NCBI RefSeq assembly: GCF_001468085.1 | Contig: NZ_LNZB01000006.1 | Location: 62,001-126,000 of the forward strand | DNA length: 64,000 nt | Direction of reading: 5' to 3' | Origin: Legionella waltersii | GTDB taxonomy: Bacteria > Pseudomonadota > Gammaproteobacteria > Legionellales > Legionellaceae | Shown here: in pieces, positions 25,738-37,193 of the stretch | Position numbering within the stretch: the stretch's first letter is position 1 | Layout: each line of letters begins with the position of its first letter | The notes under the pieces: generated by a model | Told to the model about the DNA's origin: nothing | Seen by the model: the letters and a program-made list of their open reading frames with translations, nothing else | Database searches by the model: none | Translations under genes and position numbers: made by a program

Positions 25738-26825
25738 TGCCAAGTATTGTGTTTACAGGAGGAGGAACTGCAGGGCATGTGACCCCTAATATTGCTTTAA
25801 TGAAGCAATTCAAAGAAGAAGGATGGGAGATTGCTTACGTTGGAGCACCTAAAAGTGTAGAGAAAGACATGATATCCTCCTTGAAGATGCCCTTTTATGA
25901 AGTCAGTAGTGGTAAGTTACGTAGGTATTTTAGTTTAAAAAACCTGTTGGATCCCTTTAAAATCCTCTGGGGAGTTATTCAATCCTTTGTACTCTTTTAT
26001 AAGCTAAAGCCAGATGTTGTGTTCTCCAAAGGTGGTTTTGTAGCTTTTCCTGTCGTGGTTGGTGCTTGGCTAAACCGCATTCCAATAGTTGCTCACGAGT
26101 CAGACATGAGCCCAGGTCTAGCTAATCGGTTATCCTACCCGTTTGTAAATAAAATTTGCCTGACTTTTGAGGGTGGAAAAAAGCATTTTAAGCGACCTGA
26201 AAAAATTGAAGTCACAGGCACTCCTATTAGGGAACAGCTGTTTTTAGGCGATCGAGTCAAGGGTCTACAGCTTTGTGGGTTTAATGAAAATAAGCCTTGT
26301 CTGCTTGTGATAGGTGGGAGTCAAGGTGCTGGTTCCATTAATACTGCTGTTCGCGGCGCATTGAAGCAAATCCTTAACGACTTTCAAGTTATTCATTTAT
26401 GTGGGAAAGGCAAGTTGGATAATGGTTTTAATGGAACTGAAGGGTATTTTCAGCTTGAATATGCTAACGAAGAATTAGCTGATTTATTGGCTGCGTCAGC
26501 TGTCGTGTTATCAAGATCGGGTGCAAATTCGCTGTATGAAATATTGGCTTTAGGCAAACCCCATCTATTAGTACCATTGTCAGCAAAGGTGAGTAGAGGA
26601 GATCAAATCCAAAATGCCAACTACTTTAAACAGCTAGGAATCAGCTTGGTGATAGAGGATGAAGCACTGTCTCCTGAATCATTGCTTAATGCACTGAACG
26701 AATTAATTACGAATAGAGGTAAGATTGAAAAGAAGATTAAAGCATTACACATAGAATCAGCTACCTCTAAAATAGTGGCCTTAATTAAGGAGCAAGCCCA
26801 TGTTCAATCCCCAAGGACTGTATGA
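25734..26825 (+). CDS. murG: UDP-GlcNAc:lipid I N-acetylglucosaminyltransferase (MurG)
   Basis: Adds GlcNAc to lipid I to form lipid II at the inner face of the membrane. The 363-residue GT28 protein has the N-terminal lipid-binding loop GGGTAGHVTPNIAL, the second Gly-rich site VVFSKGGFVAFPVV, VAHESDMSPGLANRLSYPF, GGSQGAGSIN and RSGANSLYEILALGKPHLL. The stretches SSGKLRRYFSLKN and HESDMSPGLANR resemble the Firmicutes-type MurG more than the E. coli type. The gene sits outside any division/cell-wall cluster, coupled to nadC (four-base overlap) and an M20 peptidase. It could be the only MurG or a second copy; the window cannot tell. Confidence 0.9.
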   Translation: MMPSIVFTGGGTAGHVTPNIALMKQFKEEGWEIAYVGAPKSVEKDMISSLKMPFYEVSSGKLRRYFSLKNLLDPFKILWGVIQSFVLFYKLKPDVVFSKGGFVAFPVVVGAWLNRIPIVAHESDMSPGLANRLSYPFVNKICLTFEGGKKHFKRPEKIEVTGTPIREQLFLGDRVKGLQLCGFNENKPCLLVIGGSQGAGSINTAVRGALKQILNDFQVIHLCGKGKLDNGFNGTEGYFQLEYANEELADLLAASAVVLSRSGANSLYEILALGKPHLLVPLSAKVSRGDQIQNANYFKQLGISLVIEDEALSPESLLNALNELITNRGKIEKKIKALHIESATSKIVALIKEQAHVQSPRTV

Positions 26826-28215
26826 TTTTGTATCTCAACAGTGGGATGAGGAAATCCTTCCTAGTTTATGTGATTACATAAAGATACCCAACAAGTCACC
26901 GCATTTTGATGCAAATTGGCAAGAGCATGGCTTCATGGAGCAAGCTGTCAATCATATTGCGACTTGGTGTAGGCAACATGCTCCCAAAGACATGACTTTG
27001 GAGGTTGTTCGCTTAGACAATCGTACTCCCCTTATATTTATGGAGGTTCCTGGGCAAATTGATGAAACTGTATTGCTGTATGGGCATTTGGATAAACAAC
27101 CAGAAATGAGTGGTTGGCATGATGATTTACATCCTTGGAAACCAGTTTTGAAGAATGGCCTCTTGTATGGACGTGGGGGTGCAGACGATGGATATTCTGC
27201 TTATGCCTCCCTTACTGCTATACGTGCTTTAGAGGAGCAAGGATTACCACATCCTCGTTGTGTGCTGATTATCGAGGCTTGTGAAGAAAGTGGAAGTTAT
27301 GATTTGCCTTATTACATTGAAGCTTTAAAGGAACGGATTGGTAAACCTTCATTGGTCATTTGTTTGGACTCAGGTGCAGGGAATTATGAGCAACTTTGGA
27401 TGACCACTTCATTACGAGGTAATTTGGTGGGTAAGCTCACTGTCGAATTAATTAACGAAGGAGTGCATTCTGGCAGTGCTAGTGGAATTGTGGCTGACAG
27501 TTTTAGGGTGGCAAGGAATTTAATCAATCGCGTAGAGGATGAGATAACTGGCGAGATAAAATTACCTGAGCTTCACTGTGAAATCCCTCAGGAGAGAATT
27601 CAACAAGCTGAACAGTGTGCTGAGATTTTAGGGGACACCGTATTTAGCGAGTTTCCTTGGTGGGAAGGTGTAAGTCCTGTGGTTATGGATAAAAAGCAAT
27701 TAATTCTGAACCGAACATGGAGGCCAGCGCTGACAGTGACTGGAGCAGATGGGTTTCCTGCTGTTGCTGATGCAGGAAACGTAATGCGACCTATTTCTGC
27801 TTTTAAATTATCCATGCGTTTACCTCCTTTGGTCAATCCTGAATGTGCTGGAAAGGCAATGAAGGACGCATTAACCAAATCCCCTTTGTACAATGCAAAA
27901 GTTGATTTTAAGATGGAAAGCGGGGGCTCAAAAGGTTGGAATGCACCAAAGTTATCAACTTGGCTTGCTAAAGCGGCGGATGAAGCCTCAATGGCTTATT
28001 ATGATAAACCTGCAGCTTATATCGGCGAAGGTGGAACCATCCCGTTTATGGGTATGCTTGGTGAGAAGTTTCCTCAAGCTCAATTTATGATTACGGGAGT
28101 TTTGGGACCACATTCAAACGCACATGGTCCAAATGAATTTTTACACCTTGATATGGTTAAAAAATTAACTGCTTGTGTATCCTACGTATTATTTCAATTT
28201 AGCCAAGAAAAATAA
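26800..28215 (+). CDS. M20 family metallopeptidase (dipeptidase-like)
   Basis: A 471-residue cytoplasmic di-zinc exopeptidase. Metal-site motifs are LLYGHLDKQPEMSGWH, GRGGADDGYSAYA (bridging Asp), IEACEESGSYDLPYY (catalytic Glu pair) and LDSGAGNYEQLW. The inserted dimerisation domain starts at RGNLVGKLTVELINEGVHSG, and the last zinc His is probably in GPHSNAHGPNEF. The pattern matches the CPG2/carnosinase-like branch that trims dipeptides. It starts 26 bases inside murG, so expression follows the nadC-murG transcript. The substrate, possibly peptides for amino-acid catabolism, is inferred. Confidence 0.87.
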   Translation: MFNPQGLYDFVSQQWDEEILPSLCDYIKIPNKSPHFDANWQEHGFMEQAVNHIATWCRQHAPKDMTLEVVRLDNRTPLIFMEVPGQIDETVLLYGHLDKQPEMSGWHDDLHPWKPVLKNGLLYGRGGADDGYSAYASLTAIRALEEQGLPHPRCVLIIEACEESGSYDLPYYIEALKERIGKPSLVICLDSGAGNYEQLWMTTSLRGNLVGKLTVELINEGVHSGSASGIVADSFRVARNLINRVEDEITGEIKLPELHCEIPQERIQQAEQCAEILGDTVFSEFPWWEGVSPVVMDKKQLILNRTWRPALTVTGADGFPAVADAGNVMRPISAFKLSMRLPPLVNPECAGKAMKDALTKSPLYNAKVDFKMESGGSKGWNAPKLSTWLAKAADEASMAYYDKPAAYIGEGGTIPFMGMLGEKFPQAQFMITGVLGPHSNAHGPNEFLHLDMVKKLTACVSYVLFQFSQEK

Positions 28216-28261
28216 TAAGAATTAACCTCGACATTCCAGCAAAAAGTTGAGATACTCCTTT

Positions 28262-28281
28262 GCGGCTCTGGAACGAGCCGC
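28262..28281 (+). terminator. GC-rich hairpin after the M20 peptidase gene
   Basis: The perfect 7-bp stem GCGGCTC/GAGCCGC with a TGGAAC loop lies 46 bases after the stop and 25 bases before the next ATG. No T-run follows, so it may be a weak or factor-assisted terminator. Confidence 0.4.
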
Positions 28282-28306
28282 TTAGTCCAACAATTAGGAG
28301 AAAATT

Positions 28307-28624
28307 ATGAAAGCAAGATTCATTGCACTGTTATTGTCTATTTTTATCACTTCATATCCTGCGCAGGCAGATAATAATCACCAAGCACTTAAACCCTCTG
28401 CCACTGAAGTTATCGCTAGGATAAATCTTAATAAAGCCGATGTTTCATCGTTAACTGGATCTTTTAAAGGAATCGGAAAAAAACGTGCGGAAGCAATCAT
28501 CGAATACCGAGAAAGTCATCATGGGTTTAAATCTATAGAGGAGTTGGCATACGTGCGTGGAATAGGGCAGCGATTTGTTGATAAAAATAGAGAAAAGTTA
28601 AAAGAAATCTATGAGGTTAGTTAA
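28307..28624 (+). CDS. ComEA-like helix-hairpin-helix DNA-binding protein
   Basis: A 105-residue exported protein with a signal peptide (MKARFIALLLSIFITSYPAQA) and a C-terminal double HhH domain: INLNKADVSSLTGSFKGIGK, then RAEAIIEYRESHHGFKSIEE and LAYVRGIGQRFVDKNREKL. In competent bacteria such proteins bind incoming double-stranded DNA in the periplasm and ratchet it through the outer membrane. Legionella is naturally competent, and single-domain ComEA proteins of this size serve that role in Gram-negatives. A strong AGGAGA Shine-Dalgarno lies upstream. The gene is alone between hairpins, which fits separate regulation. Confidence 0.85.
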   Translation: MKARFIALLLSIFITSYPAQADNNHQALKPSATEVIARINLNKADVSSLTGSFKGIGKKRAEAIIEYRESHHGFKSIEELAYVRGIGQRFVDKNREKLKEIYEVS

Positions 28625-28657
28625 GAAATCCTGTTGATTATATGAATTTTTCAAACG

Positions 28658-28674
28658 CCGCAGCTTGTCTGCGG
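28658..28674. terminator. Short hairpin between the comEA-like gene and mreB
   Basis: CCGCAG-CTTGT-CTGCGG forms a 6-bp stem 34 bases after the comEA-like stop. A T-rich tract lies on its left side, so if it terminates anything it would better suit the opposite direction. It is included as a possible boundary element only. Confidence 0.3.
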
Positions 28675-28739
28675 TGGTTAGTTCAAAAAAAATCTTGTGT
28701 TACAACTGTCGATTTTTGGTCGAATATAGGATAAAGTAG

Positions 28740-30689
<1,950 letters not shown>

Positions 30690-30693
<4 letters not shown>

Positions 30694-31169
30694 TTGTGCC
30701 CCAGGTGCGCTTATGGATAGGTTTCCTTGCTGCTTTAGCCTTATCAATACTACCTATGCCAGAGTTAATCTCAGGATTCAGGCCCCCATGGGTTTTGCTC
30801 TTTGTAGTATACATAGAGTATTTTTTACCGGGGAATTTTAAACTTATTTCTTTAGTGCTTGTTGGCCTTTTTTTAGATGTACTCCTATCGTCAGTGATTG
30901 GTGAGCATTCATTTGCATTATTGCTGGTGACTTGGATTGCTTCATCAAAATCTAGACGGTTTCAATTTTTCTCCATGATTCAACAAATCTGTTTAATTGG
31001 CTTTTTTTGCTTACTTTATCAATTTTGTATCGTGTTTATCGATTCTTTACTTGGTTTAAATTACAGAGTATACATGCCCTTTACTAGTGCGCTGATGGGG
31101 ATGTTTATTTGGCCTTGGATCAGAATACTTGGTGATTCATCCTTATTCATACGACTAATTTATAGATAA
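30690..31169 (+). CDS. mreD: Rod-shape-determining protein MreD
   Basis: A small polytopic membrane partner of MreC in the elongasome. The 159 residues are mostly hydrophobic with about five helices and the family motifs LSILPMPELISGFRPPWVLL (R-P-P-W at the first loop) and LGLNYRVYMPFTSALMGMF. It overlaps mreC by four bases and is the last gene of the operon, facing the convergent rluE gene three bases away. Confidence 0.93.
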
Positions 31170-31172
31170 ACA

Positions 31173-31712
31173 TCAGGTGTAGATTAATTTAAATTCGCCT
31201 GGCGCTAGATTATCTAATGTCCAATTTCCAATTCGGTATCTGACTAAACGTAAGGTTGGGAAACCAATAGCCGCTGTCATTTTACGAATTTGGTGATTTT
31301 TCCCCTCCCTTAATGTAATTTCTAACCAGGTTGTTGGTATGTTTTTCCTTTCTCGAATTGGCGGGACTCTTGGCCATAGATTAGGTTCATCAATAATACG
31401 AATATCTGCAGGTAAGTACTGAATATCATTTAATTTTAATCCATTTCGAAGTACTTGAAGCTCTGTATCATTGGGAATGCCCTCCACTTGAACCCAATAG
31501 AGTTTTTTCTTGTTAAATTTGGGGTGGGTTAATCGATGTTGGAGTTGTCCATCATTGCTCAAGAGCAATAGCCCTTCACTATTTTTATCCAAGCGCCCCG
31601 CAGCATAAAATCCTGGCATGTTGATGAAGGCAGAAAGTGTTTCTTCAGGCTTTTCTCCAGTAAATTGTGTTAATACCCCAAAGGGTTTATTGAACAATAT
31701 TATCTCACTCAT
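31173..31712 (-). CDS. rluE: 23S rRNA pseudouridine synthase RluE-type
   Basis: Makes pseudouridine in 23S rRNA (position 2457 in E. coli). The 179 residues belong to the RsuA/RluE family and keep the catalytic loop [17 protein letters not shown] with Asp42. The start [15 protein letters not shown] and the K-x-Y-W-V-Q-V-E-G segment also fit. There is no S4 domain, which separates RluE from RsuA, RluB and RluF. It is convergent with mreD and has a short upstream gap shared with the divergent lipoprotein gene. Confidence 0.9.
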   Translation of the reverse strand: MSEIILFNKPFGVLTQFTGEKPEETLSAFINMPGFYAAGRLDKNSEGLLLLSNDGQLQHRLTHPKFNKKKLYWVQVEGIPNDTELQVLRNGLKLNDIQYLPADIRIIDEPNLWPRVPPIRERKNIPTTWLEITLREGKNHQIRKMTAAIGFPTLRLVRYRIGNWTLDNLAPGEFKLIYT

Positions 31713-31787
31713 GGTACATAGGTCTTTGGATTGATTTAAACAGTGTAATTACTATACAATTACACATTTTACTCTTTATGGTGATGC

Positions 31788-32492
31788 ATGTACATGAAAT
31801 GGACATTGTTATTGATGGTCATCTTGACTCAAGTGGGGTGTGCTGTGAATCATAAGGTAATGGTCGGTGATGAGGCAGTGATTGTTCAAGAGTACAAAGG
31901 CGAGGGCAAAACGTATGTTCACGTTCATCACAATGAGCAAACGGCCTTAAAAGCAGCGAAAACAGTGATTCGTAAAGACGGTGGTCGTTTGATCACCTTG
32001 GTTCACTCTGGAGGAAGAAATATCGTTTTCCACTTAAATGATCAACGTTATGAATTTGATCCTAATCGGATATATACGGACATAGGTATTAAAAAAACCC
32101 TAACGCAATACAGCCATTATACACCTGAAGCCCATCGAGAAGTTAAAAAATTAGCAAGTCAAATAAAAGCCTTATTACCAGAAGGTAAAGTAGTAGCAGT
32201 ACACAATAATTCATCCTACTCTTTAAAGGATTACTTACCAGGACATGAGTTAGCTAGGGATGCTAAGAAGTTGCACATGAGTCCTGATAACTATTTTAGA
32301 AATTTTTATTTAGTGACCAAGCTTACTGATTACCTTCGATTAAAACTTGCTGGATTTAATGGGGTATTACAAAAAACATCCGCGACAGATGATGGGTCAT
32401 TGTCCATTTATCTTGCTAAACAAGAGTATATTAACGTAGAAGCTGGATATGATCAGCTTGCTGAACAAATTAAGATGCTTCTTCATGCCTAG
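31788..32492 (+). CDS. Putative lipoprotein of unknown function
   Basis: A 234-residue protein with an N-terminal hydrophobic stretch ending in a lipobox-like TQVGC (Cys18, imperfect at -3). The mature part carries repeated polar motifs: YVHVHHNEQTALKAAK, ITLVHSGGRNIVFHL, YEFDPNRIYTDIGIKKTL, VAVHNNSSYSLKDYLPG and ATDDGSLSIYLAKQEYINVE. The H-x-N-E...H-S-G...H-N-N...N-V-E-A pattern suggests a metal-dependent hydrolase-like fold related to uncharacterised proteins in other phyla, but I cannot name a family. A second ATG lies six bases downstream. The gene is monocistronic with a palindromic repeat directly after it. Confidence 0.7.
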   Translation: MYMKWTLLLMVILTQVGCAVNHKVMVGDEAVIVQEYKGEGKTYVHVHHNEQTALKAAKTVIRKDGGRLITLVHSGGRNIVFHLNDQRYEFDPNRIYTDIGIKKTLTQYSHYTPEAHREVKKLASQIKALLPEGKVVAVHNNSSYSLKDYLPGHELARDAKKLHMSPDNYFRNFYLVTKLTDYLRLKLAGFNGVLQKTSATDDGSLSIYLAKQEYINVEAGYDQLAEQIKMLLHA

Positions 32493-32496
32493 GGCC

Positions 32497-32620
32497 TATT
32501 AACAAGTCTACTGCCTTAGACTAATCAGTTTGATTTTCTGAGATCCGCTGCTCACATTCTTCAATGTATGTTGCGCTACGATTCTCGAAAATCAAACTTT
32601 CTAGGCTCAAGCCAGCAAAT
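32497..32620. repeat. Palindromic intergenic repeat upstream of icd
   Basis: GTTTGATTTTC (32528-32538) pairs perfectly with GAAAATCAAAC (32587-32597), enclosing a further hairpin (ACATT...AATGT). The unit starts GGGCCTATTAACAAG four bases after the lipoprotein stop. It resembles dispersed Legionella intergenic repeats and may double as a transcription terminator. It is unrelated in sequence to the other repeats here. Confidence 0.6.
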
Positions 32621-32753
32621 GGTTAACACACCTTATGCAGGTCTATGCAAAAAAGCATTTTAACGATGAAATTATTCTTTGCGATATTTGGGAATCAGCG
32701 ATATCGCATGCTATCATTTATGTTTATGTGTTTATCAATTTACGGAGTCGTCA

Positions 32754-34010
32754 ATGTCATACGATAAAATTAAAGTTCCAGCTCATGGCGAAGCAATTAC
32801 GGTTAATAAAGACAATTCTTTGAATGTGCCTAATACCCCTATAATCCCATTTATCGAAGGTGATGGTATAGGTGTTGACGTAACTCCGCCTATGATTCGA
32901 GTTGTGGATGCTGCTGTTGAGAAAGCCTATGACGGCAAACGTAAAATTGCTTGGATGGAAGTTTATGCTGGAGAAAAGGCGACTAAGGTGTATGGAAGTG
33001 ACCAATGGCTCCCTAGGGAAACGTTAGAGGCGATGAAAAAATACGTTGTTTCTATTAAAGGTCCCTTGACCACTCCAGTGGGTGGTGGTATTCGTTCTTT
33101 GAACGTTGCAATTCGTCAAGATATGGACCTCTTCATTTGCATGCGACCAATTCGATATTTTAATGGTGTACCAAGTCCAGTCAAAGAGCCATGGAAAACC
33201 GACATGGTGATTTTCCGAGAAAACTCTGAAGACATTTATGCTGGAATTGAGTGGCAAGCTGATACCCCTGAAGCGAAGAAGGTTATTCAATTTTTAACTC
33301 AAGAAATGGGTGTTAAAAAAATTCGTTTTCCAGAGCATTGCGGCATTGGGGTGAAACCAGTTTCTAAAGAAGGTACAACTCGATTAGTAAAAGCAGCGAT
33401 TCAATACGCGATTGATAATGATCGTCAAACTGTTACGTTTGTGCATAAAGGCAACATCATGAAGTTTACTGAGGGTGCATTTAAAGAGTGGGGATATCAA
33501 GTTGCACGTGATGTTTTTGGCGCTAAAGAATATCAAGGCGGTCCATGGATGGAGTTTAAAAATCCAAAAACTGGTAAGCAGATTATTGTAAATGACGTGA
33601 TTGCTGACGCTTTCTTACAACAAATTCTATTAAGACCAGAAGATTATAGTGTGATAGCCACTTTAAATCTAAATGGCGATTATATTTCTGATGCGTTGGC
33701 AGCACAGGTTGGAGGAATTGGAATTGCACCTGGTGCTAATAGGAGTGATGAGATGGCAGTTTTTGAAGCAACTCATGGAACAGCGCCTAAGTATGCTGGC
33801 CAGGACAAAGTAAACCCCGGTTCTATCATTCTATCTGCTGAAATGATGTTAAGACATATGGGATGGTCTGAGGCAGCAGATTTGATCATTAGAGGAATGG
33901 AAGGAGCCATCGAAGCCAAGACAGTAACTTATGATTTTCAACGTGGAATTCCTGGTTCAACTTTGCTGAGTAGCTCAGAATTTGGTGGAGCTGTTATTCG
34001 TCATATGTAA
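32754..34010 (+). CDS. icd: Isocitrate dehydrogenase, NADP-dependent
   Basis: A TCA-cycle enzyme converting isocitrate to 2-oxoglutarate. With the start at ATG 32754 (GGAG 11 bases upstream, and [15 protein letters not shown] like other Icd N-termini) it has 418 residues; longer in-frame extensions upstream are unlikely. Landmarks are [16 protein letters not shown], the substrate and phosphorylation-site segment [14 protein letters not shown] with Ser115, [29 protein letters not shown], and the NADP-type [19 protein letters not shown]. Ser115 is the counterpart of E. coli Ser113. Confidence 0.97.
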   Translation: MSYDKIKVPAHGEAITVNKDNSLNVPNTPIIPFIEGDGIGVDVTPPMIRVVDAAVEKAYDGKRKIAWMEVYAGEKATKVYGSDQWLPRETLEAMKKYVVSIKGPLTTPVGGGIRSLNVAIRQDMDLFICMRPIRYFNGVPSPVKEPWKTDMVIFRENSEDIYAGIEWQADTPEAKKVIQFLTQEMGVKKIRFPEHCGIGVKPVSKEGTTRLVKAAIQYAIDNDRQTVTFVHKGNIMKFTEGAFKEWGYQVARDVFGAKEYQGGPWMEFKNPKTGKQIIVNDVIADAFLQQILLRPEDYSVIATLNLNGDYISDALAAQVGGIGIAPGANRSDEMAVFEATHGTAPKYAGQDKVNPGSIILSAEMMLRHMGWSEAADLIIRGMEGAIEAKTVTYDFQRGIPGSTLLSSSEFGGAVIRHM

Positions 34011-34375
34011 TTGGGGGTTAGCGTTTCGTTTTTTTGGAGGGAGCTTTGCTCATCACTTTGTTTCCCTTGCCATTGAGGTTTAATGGCAGGGTTCAATCGA
34101 GCCGTGCGCGTAAGCAAGTGGAATTTCTTACGCAAATAAATCCGCTCCCTCACGGTCGCGGCTTGGATTAGACCGTGAATCTCTTGAGAAGTGAAGAAAA
34201 AAATGGCCCCAACAAAGCCCGTTTTTTAGATAACAAAAAATTAACATTCAATTGCACTCTAACTAATCATTATGACATTGAAAATTTCAAAGACTAATTT
34301 TTTCAATAAAAATAACGAAATTTACTGGCCAAATGTGTGTAGGGAGTCTATAAAAATAGTAAGAGGTTGTAAGTT
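34011..34375. other. Intergenic region of 365 bases with a degenerate REP-like repeat
   Basis: I see no gene between icd and clpS. Around 34085-34180 a degenerate palindrome is visible: TTCAATCGAGCCGTGCGCGT, then AAGCAAGTGGA on the left and ATCCGCTCCCTCACGGTCGC, then GGCTTGGATTAG on the right. This resembles the REP-like elements near 10.3 and 19.5 kb but with many mismatches. The remainder is AT-rich and presumably carries the clpS promoter. Confidence 0.55.
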
Positions 34376-34711
34376 ATGAGTGGGCGAAATTTAGAGGAGA
34401 ATATCCCAGTTGGTATTGCCGATACTGAACTGAGTACGGATGTCAGGACGGCGGTAAAAGTACCAAGGAGATACAAAGTAGTTTTGCTTAACGATGACTA
34501 TACACCGATGGATTTTGTTGTGGAAGTACTGAAGCAGTTTTTTCATTTAAATGAAGAGATGGCAATTCAGGTAATGTTGCAGGTTCATTTTCAGGGAAAA
34601 GGGGTATGTGGGATATTTACTAGAGACATAGCAGAAACAAAAGTAGCTCAAGTAAATGCCTATGCCAGAATGAACGAACATCCACTGCTTTCGAGCATGG
34701 AGCCCGAATAA
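34376..34711 (+). CDS. clpS: ATP-dependent Clp protease adaptor ClpS
   Basis: Delivers N-end-rule substrates to ClpAP. The 111 residues have a flexible N-terminal tail and the core [20 protein letters not shown] with the N-degron pocket (N-D-D-Y-T-P-M), then [23 protein letters not shown] helices (here [16 protein letters not shown]) and [11 protein letters not shown] at the C-terminus. It lies 32 bases upstream of clpA, the conserved gene order, with an AGAGG ribosome-binding site. Confidence 0.95.
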   Translation: MSGRNLEENIPVGIADTELSTDVRTAVKVPRRYKVVLLNDDYTPMDFVVEVLKQFFHLNEEMAIQVMLQVHFQGKGVCGIFTRDIAETKVAQVNAYARMNEHPLLSSMEPE

Positions 34712-34743
34712 AAAATGTGTTGGGTTGGTAAGGAGCAACGACA

Positions 34744-37011
34744 ATGTTAAATAAAGAACTAGAATTCACCTTGAATCTAGCTTTCAAGGAGGCAAAAGAG
34801 AAGCGTCATGAATTCATGACCGTCGAACATTTGCTGTTGTCTTTGCTTGATAACCCTGCTGCAGGTAATGTTTTACAAGCATGTGATGCAAATATAGAGG
34901 CCTTACGCAGAGACCTCGTTGAATTTATAGACGAAACCACACCAAGAATCCCTGAGGATGAATTGGATAGGGAGACTCAACCCACATTAGGATTCCAACG
35001 AGTTTTACAACGAGCTGTGTTTCATGTGCAATCCGCTGGAAAGACCGAAGTAACTGGAGCAAATGTTCTAGCAGCAATCTTCAGTGAACAAGAAAGCCAA
35101 GCAGTCTACTTTCTACGAAGAGAGAATATTACCCGATTAGATGTCATCAATTATATTTCTCATGGTGTTTCAAAATATCAAAATAATGATATGCACGAAA
35201 ACATGAACTCCTCAATGGATGAGGACATGATGATGAATGAGGGTAATGAATCACCACTAGAAAGCTACTGTACTAATTTGAATAGACGAGCTAAACAAGG
35301 AAAAATTGATCCATTAATTGGACGTCATGAGGAAACTCAACGTACGATCCAAGTTCTTTGTCGTCGCAGAAAAAACAATCCTTTATTGGTTGGTGAAGCT
35401 GGTGTTGGTAAAACAGCCATTGCAGAGGGATTAGCAAGGCAAATAGTGGATGGCGATATACCAGACTCAATTAAAGGTTGTGTTGTTTATTCTCTGGATT
35501 TAGGGGCATTACTTGCTGGAACTAAATACAGAGGAGATTTTGAAAAACGTCTAAAGGCTGTTTTGAAACAGCTCGGTCAGCAACCCGGCGCTGTTTTATT
35601 TATCGATGAGATTCATACGATTATTGGTGCAGGTGCAGCCTCAGGAGGAGTGATGGATGCCTCCAATTTAATTAAACCACTCTTAGCGAATGGTGAATTA
35701 AAATGCATAGGCTCTACCACCTATCAAGAATACAGAGGCATCTTCGAAAAAGACAGAGCGCTAGCAAGGCGTTTTCAAAAAATTGATATCTCCGAGCCAA
35801 CTGTTGATGAAACGTTTGAAATTCTTAAAGGACTGAAAGGGCGTCTGGAAGAGCATCATGGGGTTAAGTTCTCTATTCCTTCATTAAAAGCCGCTGCGGA
35901 ATTATCAGCAAAATACATTAATGATCGTTTTCTACCCGACAAAGCGATAGATGTAGTTGATGAAGCTGGAGCTTATCAGAATTTATTAACTGCGAATAAG
36001 CGTAAGAAAATTATTAGCGTCACTGAAATAGAAAGTGTCGTGGCTAAAATCGCTCGAATTCCAATCAAGAAGGTCTCTGCTAGAGATAAAGATACTCTGA
36101 GGAATTTAGAGCGTGACTTGAAATTGCTTGTGTATGGACAAGATCAGGCTATTACTGCTCTAGCATCAGCGATTAAATTAGGGCGGTCAGGTTTAAGAGA
36201 GCCACAAAAACCAGTTGGTTGCTTCTTGTTTGCAGGTCCAACTGGAGTTGGTAAAACGGAGGTCACAAGGCAGTTAGCTAATGTGCTAGGTATAGAATTG
36301 CTACGCTTTGATATGTCTGAGTATATGGAAAAACACACTGTATCTCGTTTGATCGGCGCACCTCCAGGCTATGTAGGATATGACCAAGGTGGCTTATTAA
36401 CCGAAGCGGTTACAAAAAATCCTCACGCTGTCCTATTGCTTGATGAGATTGAAAAAGCCCATCCTGATGTGTTTAATTTGTTATTGCAAATAATGGATCA
36501 TGGGACTTTGACTGATACCAATGGTCGTCAAGCGGATTTTAGACACATCATTTTAGTAATGACAAGTAATGCTGGGGCAACCGAAATAGTTCGTAATTCG
36601 ATAGGGTTTTCTACACAAGACAACACCAACGATGGTTTAGAGGTTATTAAAAAACAATTTAGTCCTGAATTTAGAAACCGATTGGATGCCATCATTAACT
36701 TTGCTCCATTAGACAATCAAACCATTGGTTTAGTTGTTGATAAATTCATTATGGAATTGGATGAGCAGTTGAGTCATAAGGGAGTGACATTTACAGTGGA
36801 TAAATCTGCTAGGGAATGGTTGATGGAGCATGGGTATGATAAATCCATGGGAGCTCGCCCAATGGCTAGATTGATTCAAGAAAATGTGAAAAAGCCACTT
36901 GCTGATGAACTGTTGTTTGGCAAGCTTATGCATGGCGGTCATGTCATATTGAAAGTTAAGGACGGTAAACTACACTTTGAAAGCCACGATCATCGTGAAG
37001 GCGTTTTTTAA
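34744..37011 (+). CDS. clpA: ATP-dependent Clp protease ATP-binding subunit ClpA
   Basis: A AAA+ unfoldase that feeds ClpP. The 755 residues comprise an N-terminal Clp-N domain ([20 protein letters not shown]), a first AAA module ([26 protein letters not shown]), and a second AAA module ([43 protein letters not shown]). The C-terminal D2-small domain has an [21 protein letters not shown] sensor region. Length and order fit ClpA rather than ClpB, as there is no middle coiled coil. It ends just before a 14-bp hairpin. Confidence 0.97.
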   Translation: MLNKELEFTLNLAFKEAKEKRHEFMTVEHLLLSLLDNPAAGNVLQACDANIEALRRDLVEFIDETTPRIPEDELDRETQPTLGFQRVLQRAVFHVQSAGKTEVTGANVLAAIFSEQESQAVYFLRRENITRLDVINYISHGVSKYQNNDMHENMNSSMDEDMMMNEGNESPLESYCTNLNRRAKQGKIDPLIGRHEETQRTIQVLCRRRKNNPLLVGEAGVGKTAIAEGLARQIVDGDIPDSIKGCVVYSLDLGALLAGTKYRGDFEKRLKAVLKQLGQQPGAVLFIDEIHTIIGAGAASGGVMDASNLIKPLLANGELKCIGSTTYQEYRGIFEKDRALARRFQKIDISEPTVDETFEILKGLKGRLEEHHGVKFSIPSLKAAAELSAKYINDRFLPDKAIDVVDEAGAYQNLLTANKRKKIISVTEIESVVAKIARIPIKKVSARDKDTLRNLERDLKLLVYGQDQAITALASAIKLGRSGLREPQKPVGCFLFAGPTGVGKTEVTRQLANVLGIELLRFDMSEYMEKHTVSRLIGAPPGYVGYDQGGLLTEAVTKNPHAVLLLDEIEKAHPDVFNLLLQIMDHGTLTDTNGRQADFRHIILVMTSNAGATEIVRNSIGFSTQDNTNDGLEVIKKQFSPEFRNRLDAIINFAPLDNQTIGLVVDKFIMELDEQLSHKGVTFTVDKSAREWLMEHGYDKSMGARPMARLIQENVKKPLADELLFGKLMHGGHVILKVKDGKLHFESHDHREGVF

Positions 37012-37017
37012 GTGAGT

Positions 37018-37050
37018 GACCTATGTTTTGTATCAAACAAGGCATAGGTC
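37018..37050 (+). terminator. 14-bp hairpin after clpA
   Basis: GACCTATGTTTTGT pairs with ACAAGGCATAGGTC (two G-U pairs) around an ATCAA loop. It begins six bases after the clpA stop. The following bases are not a T-run, so it may act as an mRNA 3'-end stabiliser or a weak terminator. Confidence 0.5.
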
Positions 37051-37193
37051 TATCATCAATTCAAGCTCATCTTGTTTTATAGTTGATACCTAATTACTGA
37101 ACAGCTATAGATGCAGCATTTTATAGTTAGATTTAGCTTACATTATTCAGTTTTATCGCTATAATATTTGCTTTATTCCCCAATGAAATTTAT

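Noticed and set aside
32635-32823. Alternative longer N-terminus or ORF before icd
   Set aside because: The ATG at 32754 has a GGAG site and the family's normal N-terminus; upstream extensions are weak.
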